A DNA stretch of 64,000 bases, from the NCBI RefSeq assembly GCF_000974785.1, contig NZ_BBWV01000002.1, positions 930,001 through 994,000 of the forward strand, read 5' to 3'. The notes under the pieces are model-generated. The model saw only the letters and a program-made list of their open reading frames with translations. It was not told the origin of the DNA and did no database searches. Position numbers and translations under genes: made by a program. Numbering within the stretch: the stretch's first letter is position 1; each line of letters begins with the position of its first letter. Positions 17,875 through 26,374 of the stretch are shown here, one piece after another. Origin of the DNA: Flavihumibacter petaseus NBRC 106054 (GTDB lineage Bacteria; Bacteroidota; Bacteroidia; Chitinophagales; Chitinophagaceae).

Positions 17875-20523
17875 TCACATGGTGGCGAGACTTTCTTCGA
17901 TCACTTTGATCTTTCCTTCTGCGTCCTGTTGCTTGCGCCTTTCCATTTCAACGATTTCCGGTTTGGCATTTGACACAAACCGCTCATTGCCCAGTTTCTT
18001 TTCTACAGATGCAAGAAATCCTTTCAGGTATTCCAGCTCTTTTAACAGGTCTTCTTTCTGGTTTCCGGTTTCCAGGGGTTGTTCGGTCTGGAGGTAAAAC
18101 CTTTCCTTCCCGATAACAGCGGTGATGGATTGCGCGATCGCTTCACCGGTGAATTCTACGGATGCGGCATTTACCTGGCGGGAGAGAATAACCCTGATCG
18201 CAGTATACTGATCACGATCCGGCGAATCAATAAACAGGCTGACCGTTTCCTTTGGCTTCAGCTGCGCCTTGTTGCGGGCATCCCGCAGGCCGCTGATGAT
18301 GTTTTTCAGGAGCTGTCCTTCAGCAAGAACAGCGCGGGCTGCATTGTTTTCCAGCGCAGCCACCTGTACTTCCACAGAAGGAAACTGCAGCATGCAAAGG
18401 TCGTCGCCATCCTTCCTTTCGGAAAGTGCATGATAGATCTCCTCCGTAATAAAGGGCATATAGGGATGCAACAGCTGCACCAGCGATTCAAAGAAACGGA
18501 TACACTGCTGCAGGCTGCTATTGCTCATCGGTTCTCCGAAACCGGGTTTGATCCATTCAAGATACCAGCTGCAGAAATCATCCCAGATCAGCGAATAGAT
18601 CGTTTTCAACGCTTCGCTTAACCGGAACTGTGCCAGCAACTGTTCCACTTCCACCCGAACTTCCATCAGGCGGGTCTCAAACCAGCGGTGTGCCCATGCA
18701 TCTCCGGAAGGTGCCGCAACATCGGTTGCTTTTTCCTTCCAGAGCTGGATCAGTTTGGCGGCATTCCACATCTTGTTGTTGAAGTTGCGGCCCTGCTCCA
18801 GTGCACTCTCATCAAACAACAAGTCGTTGCCCGCAGGAGAGGAGATCATAATGCCGAAGCGTACTGCGTCTGCGCCGTATTTGTCGATCAGTTCGAGCAG
18901 GTCGGGCGAATTGCCCAGGCTTTTGCTCATCTTGCGACCCTGCTTATCGCGTACCATCCCGGTAAAATAAACATCGCGGAAAGGGCGCTCCTGCTGGTAT
19001 TCCATGCCGGCCATCACCATCCGGGCCACCCAGAAGAAGATGATATCCTGACCGGTTACCAAAACAGAAGTGGGATAGTAATATTTGAATTCTTCATTAT
19101 CCGGTTCCGTAATGCCGTTGAATACTTCCATCGGCCACAGCCAGGAGGAGAACCAGGTATCCAGCACATCGGCGTCCTGGGTAACAGCGCTTTCTTCCAC
19201 GCTGATTCCTTTTTCCGCGAAGGCTTTTACGGCGCCGGCACGATCGGCAGCAACCACACAAACCCCGTCACTATTGTACCAGGCGGGAATCTGTTGTCCC
19301 CACCACAATTGCCGGCTGATACACCAGTCCTTTACATTTTCCAGCCAGTAGCGGTAAGTCGCCAGGAATTTATCACCCGGGTGGATGCGGATATCACCGC
19401 TCAATACGGCATTCAATGCCGGCTCGGCCATCTCGCGCATTTTGAGGAACCACTGGGTTGAGATTTTTGGTTCCACCACGACGCCGGTCCGCTGGCTGTA
19501 ACCCACGCGCGTATGATAGTCTTCCGCCTTGATCAGAAATCCTTTTTCTTCGAGTTCTGCTACGATAAGCTTACGCGCCTTGAAACGATCGGTCCCGATA
19601 TAGATCTGGGCCGCTTCGCTGAGGGTGCCGTCATCGTTTAGGGTATCCACCACTTCCAGGTTATGTTTCAGTCCCAGGTTGTAGTCGTTGATATCGTGGG
19701 CCGGCGTCACTTTCAGGGCCCCGGTACCAAATGCAGGATCAACATAAGTATCGAAGATCACCGGGATGCGGCGGTTGATCAACGGCACGAGGGCATAGGC
19801 GCCCTGGAGATTCGCATACCGCGGATCCTCAGGATTCACACAGATCGCCGTATCGCCCATGATGGTTTCCGGACGTTGTGTAGCGATCACCAGTTCACCA
19901 CCATTTTCGAGCGGGTACCGGATATGATACAATTTGCCCTGAACTTCCTTGTATTCCACTTCTTCGTCGCTGAGGGCCGTCTTTGCTGAGGGGTCCCAGT
20001 TGATCATCCTGGCGCCGCGGTAGATCAGTCCTTTTTCATACAGATCAATAAAGACCTTGATGACCGCTTTGTAATAGTGGTCATCCATCGTGAAAGTCAC
20101 CCGGTCCCAGTCCACACTGCAACCCAGTCTTTCGATCTGGTTGTAGATGATGCCGCCGTATTTATCTTTCCATTCGAAAGCATATTTGAGGAATTCCTCA
20201 CGGCTCAGGTCGGCTTTGTGAATGCCTTTTTCTTTTTCGAGCATCTGAACCACTTTGGCTTCCGTGGCGATGGAAGCGTGGTCACTGCCGGGTACCCAGC
20301 AGGCATTGAATCCGCTCATTCTTGCTTTGCGGACGAGGATGTCCTGTACTGTTTCATTCAGGGTATGGCCCATATGGAGCACCCCGGTAACATTGGGCGG
20401 CGGGATCACGACGGTGAAGGGTTGCCGGTGATCGGGTTTGCTGTTGAAATATCGTTTAGCTCTCCAGTGTTGTGTCCAGTGCACCTCTGCTGTGGCCGGG
20501 TTAAAATTCTTACTCAATTCCAT
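17875..20523 (-). CDS. valS: Valine--tRNA ligase
   Basis: 882 residues, the normal ValRS length. It contains the class I HIGH-type motif in PPPNVTGVLHMGHTLNET near residue 42-56, the family LWWGQQIPAWY segment, and the KMSKS loop in GRKMSKSLGNSPDLL near residue 520. The C-terminal tRNA-binding arm ends in a coiled coil (residues about 815-880), as expected for ValRS. It charges tRNA-Val with valine and edits threonine in the CP1 insert. It is followed by a strong terminator and divergent from the MscS-like gene with 29 bases between starts. Confidence 0.97.
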   Translation of the reverse strand: MELSKNFNPATAEVHWTQHWRAKRYFNSKPDHRQPFTVVIPPPNVTGVLHMGHTLNETVQDILVRKARMSGFNACWVPGSDHASIATEAKVVQMLEKEKGIHKADLSREEFLKYAFEWKDKYGGIIYNQIERLGCSVDWDRVTFTMDDHYYKAVIKVFIDLYEKGLIYRGARMINWDPSAKTALSDEEVEYKEVQGKLYHIRYPLENGGELVIATQRPETIMGDTAICVNPEDPRYANLQGAYALVPLINRRIPVIFDTYVDPAFGTGALKVTPAHDINDYNLGLKHNLEVVDTLNDDGTLSEAAQIYIGTDRFKARKLIVAELEEKGFLIKAEDYHTRVGYSQRTGVVVEPKISTQWFLKMREMAEPALNAVLSGDIRIHPGDKFLATYRYWLENVKDWCISRQLWWGQQIPAWYNSDGVCVVAADRAGAVKAFAEKGISVEESAVTQDADVLDTWFSSWLWPMEVFNGITEPDNEEFKYYYPTSVLVTGQDIIFFWVARMVMAGMEYQQERPFRDVYFTGMVRDKQGRKMSKSLGNSPDLLELIDKYGADAVRFGIMISSPAGNDLLFDESALEQGRNFNNKMWNAAKLIQLWKEKATDVAAPSGDAWAHRWFETRLMEVRVEVEQLLAQFRLSEALKTIYSLIWDDFCSWYLEWIKPGFGEPMSNSSLQQCIRFFESLVQLLHPYMPFITEEIYHALSERKDGDDLCMLQFPSVEVQVAALENNAARAVLAEGQLLKNIISGLRDARNKAQLKPKETVSLFIDSPDRDQYTAIRVILSRQVNAASVEFTGEAIAQSITAVIGKERFYLQTEQPLETGNQKEDLLKELEYLKGFLASVEKKLGNERFVSNAKPEIVEMERRKQQDAEGKIKVIEESLATM

Positions 20524-20552
20524 AAGGAGGCAAAAATACTTAAATTGAACCT

Positions 20553-22946
20553 ATGAACACCTACCGGAACCGGCTGCTTTGGATGATCCTCCTTTGGATG
20601 CCGTACCTGGCTTTTGCCCAGGATTCCCTGGCGCCGCAGATCAGCGGCCTTACCGGTAATGATTCCCTGTCTGCACAGCTTGTCAGGAAAATGGAAAAGC
20701 TGACGGCGGACATGAACCAGATCAACAGCGTATTGCTGCGCGGGCTCGATACGACAGAGATCAGCGAAAACCTTCCGGGGATCCGGGGCACGCTGCAGAA
20801 ACTGAAACAGAACCTGTATGATAAAGAGATCCACCTCAATCTCCGGAGCCTGAGTGCCGAACGGGTCATTGTGCACCAGTCGCTCAGCCAGTTGACGGAG
20901 TGGCAGAAGACTTTGGAAAAGTTCACGGCAAATCTCCTGCAGTTAAGAGGAAATGTGGTGCGGGATGTGAATGATTCGCTGTTCCGCCAACTCAAAGCGG
21001 ATACAGCCATTTATCATTTGTACCAGCTTCAGTTCCAGGAGCAGCGTACCCGGTGGCAAACGATGACTGGTGCTTATGCGGTTCAGTCAGGCAATCTTTC
21101 CCGGCTGCTGCACAATGTAGGGGAAGCCATTATGGATGGAACGGATGTGCTGGATGAGATCAATTTCCGGATCCGCAACATCAAGCGTTCCATGCTATCC
21201 AAAACGGAGCCCTTTCTCTGGGAGAAATCCGGGAAGGAACCGATTAATTTCTGGCAGTCGCTCTGGCGGTCTTTTGATCCTAATATCCGCCTGATCCGGT
21301 ATTACCTGCGCGATAACTGGGAGCCTGCAGCCTGGATTTTGCTGCTTGCCGGAGGCTGCTTCTGGTGGATCCGGAGAAGCCTGTTCAAGATCAAAAAGCA
21401 GCAATTGCCCGGTTTGCTGGAGCCGGTGCTGTATCTCCGCCGCGGCCCGGAATTGTGCTGCCTGCTGGTGTTCCTGACCTTAACGCCGTTTGTTTCTTCC
21501 AGTCCGCCGGCCGTATATATCGAATTCCTGTGGGCCGGCATGTTGCTGGTGGCCACGGCATTGGCCTGGTCCGACTGGTCGGAGCGCTACCGGCGCTATT
21601 GGATCCTGGTCGTACTGCTATTTATCTGTTTTGGGTATGACAACCTGTTGCCGGTAATCACGAAGGGCGAACGCTGGTGGATGCTGATCCTGTCCGGACT
21701 GGCAGTTTTTACTGCCTGGCAATTGTACCAGGAGGTGCGGGTATCTTCTAAAAGTTACCCCGTATTCCAGAACGAAGTAATCATCTTTTTCGGCATTGCC
21801 AACGTGCTTTCTTTCCTGTTAAACATACTGGGACGATTTACGCTGGCCAAAGTACTGAGCAACAGCGCAGCCATCGCGTTGGCGCATGCGCTGTCGTTCT
21901 ACCTGCTGGTAGAAATCCTGATTGAAGCGGTGTACCTCTGGCTGGAAGCCAATAAGAACAGTGCGATCGGCAATTATATCCAGTTCAGTCATATCCGCAG
22001 CAAATTGCGGCGCATACTGGTATTTGTGGGTGTGCTGTTCTGGCTCACCGCTTTCGTGTGGAGCCTGAACATGATGGATAGTGTCATAGAGCTGATGACC
22101 GGGTTCATGAATACTACCCGGCATATCGGCAATGTTGATTTTACTTTTGGCAGCATCCTCATTTTTATTGCGGTGCTCTGGATTGCCGTTCAGCTGGCGA
22201 ACCTGATCAGCTTTGTTTTTTCCGGCAGGGAACCACAGATAGGTGTGTCCGGAAAGAACAGGATAGGATCCTGGATGTTGCTGATCCGTTTGCTGATCCT
22301 TTCTGTCGGATTTTTTCTTGCCATGGGGGCAGCCGGAATTCCGTTGGATAAGCTGGCTATCATCATCGGCGCGCTTGGTTTGGGTATCGGGTTCGGCCTG
22401 CAGAATATCGTCAATAACCTGGTGAGTGGTGTTATCCTCGCCTTTGAGAAACCTATGGATGTGGGTGATGTGATTGAAATAGGGCAACACTCGGGCCGGG
22501 TGAAGGAGATCGGGATCCGCGCCAGCAAGATCGCTACGGCCGACGGCGCAGATATCATTGTGCCCAATGGCGATTTCATTTCGCAACGCCTGATCAACTG
22601 GACCCATAGCAATACTTTCCGGCGGATAGAGATTGTGATCGGTGTCGCCTACGGTACCGACCTGGATAAAGCGGAAAAAATTGTGCAGCAAAAACTGCTG
22701 GAAGCGAAAGATATCCTGGCGCAGCCGGCACCTTCCATTATCTGGTCGGAAATGTCGGCCAGTTCCGTGAACATGCGGGTGTTGTTCTGGACCAATGAAT
22801 TCGATCAATGGGTGTCGCTGCGCAGCACCATGCTGAAAGTGCTGTATAAGGCACTGGAAGAAAACGAAATCGAAATTCCCTATGCCCAGCAGGATCTTCA
22901 TATCCGTTCCATTGATGAAAATGTACTCCGGAATATTACTAAATAA
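20553..22946 (+). CDS. Large MscS-family mechanosensitive channel
   Basis: 797 residues: signal-peptide-like start (LWMILLWMPYLAFA), a periplasmic coiled-coil-rich domain to about residue 230, roughly ten membrane segments between 250 and 600, then an MscS core. The pore helix and beta domain are recognisable in LAIIIGALGLGIGFGLQNIV, EKPMDVGDVIEIG and IIVPNGDFISQRLINWT. The extra N-terminal domain and helices put it with the large MscK/YnaI/YbdG-like members, which relieve osmotic pressure. Length and domain order are normal for that group. Confidence 0.9.
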   Translation: MNTYRNRLLWMILLWMPYLAFAQDSLAPQISGLTGNDSLSAQLVRKMEKLTADMNQINSVLLRGLDTTEISENLPGIRGTLQKLKQNLYDKEIHLNLRSLSAERVIVHQSLSQLTEWQKTLEKFTANLLQLRGNVVRDVNDSLFRQLKADTAIYHLYQLQFQEQRTRWQTMTGAYAVQSGNLSRLLHNVGEAIMDGTDVLDEINFRIRNIKRSMLSKTEPFLWEKSGKEPINFWQSLWRSFDPNIRLIRYYLRDNWEPAAWILLLAGGCFWWIRRSLFKIKKQQLPGLLEPVLYLRRGPELCCLLVFLTLTPFVSSSPPAVYIEFLWAGMLLVATALAWSDWSERYRRYWILVVLLFICFGYDNLLPVITKGERWWMLILSGLAVFTAWQLYQEVRVSSKSYPVFQNEVIIFFGIANVLSFLLNILGRFTLAKVLSNSAAIALAHALSFYLLVEILIEAVYLWLEANKNSAIGNYIQFSHIRSKLRRILVFVGVLFWLTAFVWSLNMMDSVIELMTGFMNTTRHIGNVDFTFGSILIFIAVLWIAVQLANLISFVFSGREPQIGVSGKNRIGSWMLLIRLLILSVGFFLAMGAAGIPLDKLAIIIGALGLGIGFGLQNIVNNLVSGVILAFEKPMDVGDVIEIGQHSGRVKEIGIRASKIATADGADIIVPNGDFISQRLINWTHSNTFRRIEIVIGVAYGTDLDKAEKIVQQKLLEAKDILAQPAPSIIWSEMSASSVNMRVLFWTNEFDQWVSLRSTMLKVLYKALEENEIEIPYAQQDLHIRSIDENVLRNITK

Positions 22947-22960
22947 TTTAGCTTTGCAGG

Positions 22961-24274
22961 GTGTATGCCATTGTAGATATTGAAACGACCGGTGGTTTTG
23001 CCGCTTCCAACGGCATTACCGAGATTGCTATTATCCTGCATAATGGAAAAGAAGAGGAGGGCCGTTATGCCACCCTGGTAAACCCGCTGCGGACCATCCC
23101 CCGTTATATCACCGCACTCACCGGAATCGATGACCGCATGGTTGCCGAAGCACCGCTGTTCAAAACCATTGCCCCGCATATTCATGAACTGCTTCGGAAC
23201 AGGGTCTTTGTAGCCCACAATGTGAATTTCGACTTTTCCTTTATCCGGCATCACCTGGAGGAATGCGGTTATTCCCTGCCGGTGAAAAAGCTGTGTACGG
23301 TAAGGCTGGCCAGGAAGATCATGCCGGGGTTGCCCAGCTATTCCCTGGGCAATATCTGCCGGCAGCTGGAGATCACCAACAACGACCGCCACCGCGCGAT
23401 GGGAGATGCTGCAGCCACAGCCATTTTATTTGAAAGGCTGGTGAACGCCGATCACCAGCAGGAATTGACAAAAATGATCCGGGGTAAGAATGCAGAGCAG
23501 TTCCTGCCGCCGCACCTGCCCGTGGAGTGCCTGGTCAACCTGCCTGGGCAACCCGGCGTATACTATTTCGAGAACCAGAAAAAAGAGGTGATCTATGTGG
23601 GCAAGGCCATTAACCTGCAGAAGCGGGTGCGCAGTCATTTTTCCAATAATGACAGCAGCAGGCGGAAGCAGGAGCTGCTGCGGCAGGTTTACAATATCCG
23701 GTTCCAGACCTGTTACAGCGAACTGATGTCGTTGATCCTGGAAAGTCATGAGATCAGGAAGCTCTGGCCTGTGTTCAACCGGAGCCAGAAGAAGTATCAC
23801 CACAAATACGGCCTGTACCGCTTCCATGATAACAGTGGTTACCTGCAACTGGTGATCGAAAAGAAGAAAGCCTACCTGCCCGCGATCTATACATTTGATT
23901 TCATCCCCGAGGGACAAAACTACCTGCGCCGGATGCTGGGGTCCGCCAGTGACGAGCTGATTGCATCCCGGCTGGAGGAATCGCCGGAATCCTATAACAG
24001 TAAAATAGAAGCAGCCATCAGTGAGGTGGAGGCAAACCTGCCGACCTTCCTGTTACTGGAAAAGGATCCTTTGCAACCGGAGTCAGCGGCTGCCTACCTT
24101 GTTGAAAAAGGAAGATTCTGGGGGATGGGGTGCGTCGGACAGGACGAGGAATTAACGCCGGAACTGGCTTACTGGAAAGAAAAGCTTTCACCGTCCCCAG
24201 ATAATGATTATATCAGGGGGCTACTTTACCAGTGCTCGGGCAAAAAAAACTTCACTCGCCTTGACCTGGTCTGA
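22961..24274 (+). CDS. DEDDh 3'-5' exonuclease fused to a GIY-YIG nuclease domain (DnaQ-UvrC/Cho-like)
   Basis: 437 residues from a GTG start at 22961, just after a GCAGG sequence. Residues 1-165 form a DnaQ-type exonuclease: VDIETTGG (ExoI), AHNVNFDFSFIRHHL (ExoII) and HRAMGDAAATA (ExoIII, DEDDh type). From about residue 195 a GIY-YIG domain follows (PGVYYFENQKKEVIYVGKA, NLQKRVRSHF), as in the N-terminal half of UvrC and in Cho. Such fusions are annotated in Bacteroidota as exonuclease domain-containing proteins, and a DNA repair role is likely though the substrate is not established. The C-terminal 150 residues lack known motifs. It follows the MscS gene by 14 bases. Confidence 0.85.
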   Translation: MYAIVDIETTGGFAASNGITEIAIILHNGKEEEGRYATLVNPLRTIPRYITALTGIDDRMVAEAPLFKTIAPHIHELLRNRVFVAHNVNFDFSFIRHHLEECGYSLPVKKLCTVRLARKIMPGLPSYSLGNICRQLEITNNDRHRAMGDAAATAILFERLVNADHQQELTKMIRGKNAEQFLPPHLPVECLVNLPGQPGVYYFENQKKEVIYVGKAINLQKRVRSHFSNNDSSRRKQELLRQVYNIRFQTCYSELMSLILESHEIRKLWPVFNRSQKKYHHKYGLYRFHDNSGYLQLVIEKKKAYLPAIYTFDFIPEGQNYLRRMLGSASDELIASRLEESPESYNSKIEAAISEVEANLPTFLLLEKDPLQPESAAAYLVEKGRFWGMGCVGQDEELTPELAYWKEKLSPSPDNDYIRGLLYQCSGKKNFTRLDLV

Positions 24275-24312
24275 ACAGGTTCCTGTCTTTCGAACCGAAC
24301 TGTCGGTGACCG

Positions 24313-24420
24313 TTACCTCCAAACCAGCCAGGTAATGGCTGCGATGGTACCATAAAGGGCCAAAACGATCAATAACAGTTTTCCGGTACTAGCTTGAGAT
24401 AGGTCAAACAAACGTCTCAT
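24313..24420 (-). CDS. Possible 35-residue single-span membrane protein
   Basis: A short frame on the minus strand encodes MRRLFDLSQASTGKLLLIVL followed by ALYGTIAAITWLVWR and TAA. It has a basic N-terminus, one hydrophobic helix and a terminal arginine, a layout common among genuine small membrane proteins. It sits alone in a 322-base spacer between two plus-strand genes. No clear ribosome-binding site is visible, and the call depends only on its composition, so it is tentative. Nothing else in the spacer is recognisable. Confidence 0.35.
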   Translation of the reverse strand: MRRLFDLSQASTGKLLLIVLALYGTIAAITWLVWR

Positions 24421-24596
24421 AGTAAACCATTTATTCGTAAATAATGATTGCACGGGTGGATGGTTTCAAGGGATGGGTGGAATCGAGGTGCCGGGACGGA
24501 CTATTGCTCAACAATATAGGGTAAATTACCCAAATGCCCAAATTTTTACCGCCGGCTGGCCGCACAATTTCTTGTATTTTACAATAAAGATGCAAC

Positions 24597-25328
24597 ATGG
24601 AAAGACAGCTCACGTCCTGGTTCAGTCCGGCCCTGCAAAAGGAGATGCCGATGGCAGTTTACGGTCATTATGGTATGGCGTTGTTGCTGATTCCGACGGC
24701 GGCGGCAGACTACCTCGAGTACGAACGTTTCCAGCTGATTGAATCGATCCGGCCATTTATTGATGCGGGACGGGTAAAAGTTTTTTCTATAGACAGCATC
24801 AACCGGGAGAGCTGGATGAACCCGGCAGTGGAGCCCCGCACGCAGTCGATCCGCCACCAGCAGTGGAACCAGTATGTTTTTGCGGAGGTCATTCCCTTTA
24901 TCCGGCAGCATACCAGTCCCGATACCATGATCATCGTTTCAGGAGCCTCCTTTGGTGCCCTGCATTCCGCCAACCTGTTTTTCCGGCGGCCCGACCTGCT
25001 GAACGGCTGTATCTGCATGAGCGGGGTGTACGACCTCACCGAATACACCAAGGGCTATTTCGATGAAGATGTTTATTATAACAGTCCCGCGCACTACCTG
25101 CCCAACCTGGCCGATCACAACATCCTCGAACAAATTCGCAGCAGTCATCATATCCACCTGCTCAGTGGCAGCGGCGATCATGAAGACCCCGATGCGGCGA
25201 GGCGGCTGGCGGGTATTCTTTATAGTAAAAATATCTGGTATGAACTGGATATCTGGGGGCATGACATCAGGCACGACTGGCCGACCTGGCGGCAGATGCT
25301 GCCGCATTACCTGGGCACCCGGTTCTGA
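24597..25328 (+). CDS. Esterase D/enterochelin-esterase-like alpha/beta hydrolase
   Basis: 243 residues. An alpha/beta-hydrolase core is visible: a conserved MAVYGHYGMALLLIPTAAAD strand-turn, the nucleophile elbow IIVSGASFGALHSANL (G-A-S-F-G, Ser near residue 119), an acid in LLSGSGDHEDPDAA, and a late histidine in IWGHDIRHDWPTWRQ. This fits the putative-esterase family (PF00756), with members that cleave carboxylic or siderophore esters. There is no signal peptide, so it is probably cytoplasmic. The substrate is unknown. Confidence 0.8.
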   Translation: MERQLTSWFSPALQKEMPMAVYGHYGMALLLIPTAAADYLEYERFQLIESIRPFIDAGRVKVFSIDSINRESWMNPAVEPRTQSIRHQQWNQYVFAEVIPFIRQHTSPDTMIIVSGASFGALHSANLFFRRPDLLNGCICMSGVYDLTEYTKGYFDEDVYYNSPAHYLPNLADHNILEQIRSSHHIHLLSGSGDHEDPDAARRLAGILYSKNIWYELDIWGHDIRHDWPTWRQMLPHYLGTRF

Positions 25329-25357
25329 CCGGTATAGCAGGTTCTGACCAGTTCTGA

Positions 25358-26002
25358 TCAGCAGTATTGGTCCAGCATTGTTGTAAATGATTCGCGGGAA
25401 ATAAACCTCGCACCGAGGCTTTCCAGGTGCTCCGTGTGCACCTGGCAGTCAATCAATACAACGCCTTCGCTTTCGAGTTGCCGCACCCATTGAATAAAGG
25501 CAAATTTGCTGGCATTGGATACCGCGGAGAACATGCTTTCGCCAAAAAAGACTTTCCCCAGCCGGATGCCATACAGTCCGCCCACCAATTGGCCCTGTTG
25601 CCATGCTTCGGCGCTCCAGGCATAACCCTGTTCGTGAAGTGCCGTATAGGCGTCGATGATCTCTTCATTGATCCAGGTACCATCCTGTCCGCGGCGCCTG
25701 GCCTGCTGGCAGGCTGTCATTACTTCCCGGAAGGCATAATTTACCCTGAATTCGAAACGGCCGTTCTGCAACACCGTGCGCATGGATTTACTCACTTTCA
25801 GTTCAGCAGGGAACAACACGAAACGCGGGTCGGGGCACCACCAGCAGATCGGCGGTTCATCATACCAGGGAAAGATCCCGAGGCGGTATGCTTTTAACAA
25901 ACGTTCCGTGGAGAGGTCGCCGCCGACGGCCAGCATGCCGTCGGGTTCGGCCAGTTCAACAGGAGGGAAGGTCAGCGTATGATCCAGCAGGTAAAGCGGC
26001 AT
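25358..26002 (-). CDS. aat: Leucyl/phenylalanyl-tRNA--protein transferase
   Basis: 214 residues, the normal Aat length. Family signatures are LLKAYRLGIFPWYDEPP, ICWWCPDPRFVLFP, VGGLYGIRLGKVFFGESMFS, SNASKFAFIQWVRQL and IDCQVHTEHLESLGA. Aat adds Leu or Phe from charged tRNA to N-terminal Lys/Arg, making N-degrons for ClpS-ClpAP. The gene starts immediately after the clpS stop (TAG-ATG, no gap), so the two steps of the N-end rule pathway, tagging (Aat) and adaptor delivery (ClpS), are encoded as one unit. Confidence 0.96.
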   Translation of the reverse strand: MPLYLLDHTLTFPPVELAEPDGMLAVGGDLSTERLLKAYRLGIFPWYDEPPICWWCPDPRFVLFPAELKVSKSMRTVLQNGRFEFRVNYAFREVMTACQQARRRGQDGTWINEEIIDAYTALHEQGYAWSAEAWQQGQLVGGLYGIRLGKVFFGESMFSAVSNASKFAFIQWVRQLESEGVVLIDCQVHTEHLESLGARFISRESFTTMLDQYC

Positions 26003-26302
26003 CTAGGCAGTGATTTCGATCGTTGCGCCGATGCCGCGTTCCGTAATGGCATCACACATGGGTTTCAGTTCGTCATACTCGCCATTTTTCACCCCGTATT
26101 TACCCTTGGTATGTATAAAAAGGGCACATTGCTCTGCCTGTTCCGGTGTGTGCCCGCATACAGCGATCAGTGTTTCAATCACCCAGTCGAAAGTATTCAC
26201 TTCGTCATTCCATACGATCAATTGGTAGGGCGAACCTGTTTCCGTCAAAACTTCAACCTCTTCGTGGAACTCGTGATCATGGTCTTCCTTATAATTCAGC
26301 AT
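26003..26302 (-). CDS. clpS: ATP-dependent Clp protease adaptor ClpS
   Basis: 99 residues from ATG 26302; an upstream ATG at 26371 would add 23 non-conserved residues. The ClpS core is intact: YQLIVWNDEVNTFDWVIETL (the substrate-pocket N-D-E-x-N-T-F signature), GHTPEQAEQCALFIHTKG and AITERGIGATIEI. ClpS binds N-terminal Leu, Phe, Tyr or Trp of substrates and delivers them to ClpA. An acidic flexible N-terminus (KEDHDHEFHEEVEVL) precedes the core as usual. It lies directly upstream of aat and is divergent from the PF10136 gene. Confidence 0.94.
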   Translation of the reverse strand: MLNYKEDHDHEFHEEVEVLTETGSPYQLIVWNDEVNTFDWVIETLIAVCGHTPEQAEQCALFIHTKGKYGVKNGEYDELKPMCDAITERGIGATIEITA

Positions 26303-26374
26303 CAGCGTTTCTTTGCCGGTAAAATTAGCCAACAATTGTAATTTTGAAAGCGATCGGCAGGATAATGTCAACGT

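Noticed and set aside
21819..22901. 360-residue antisense frame inside the MscS gene
   Set aside because: It lies wholly opposite a well-supported channel gene and its translation is rich in H, Q, D and R with no domain; it is a shadow of the GC-rich coding strand.
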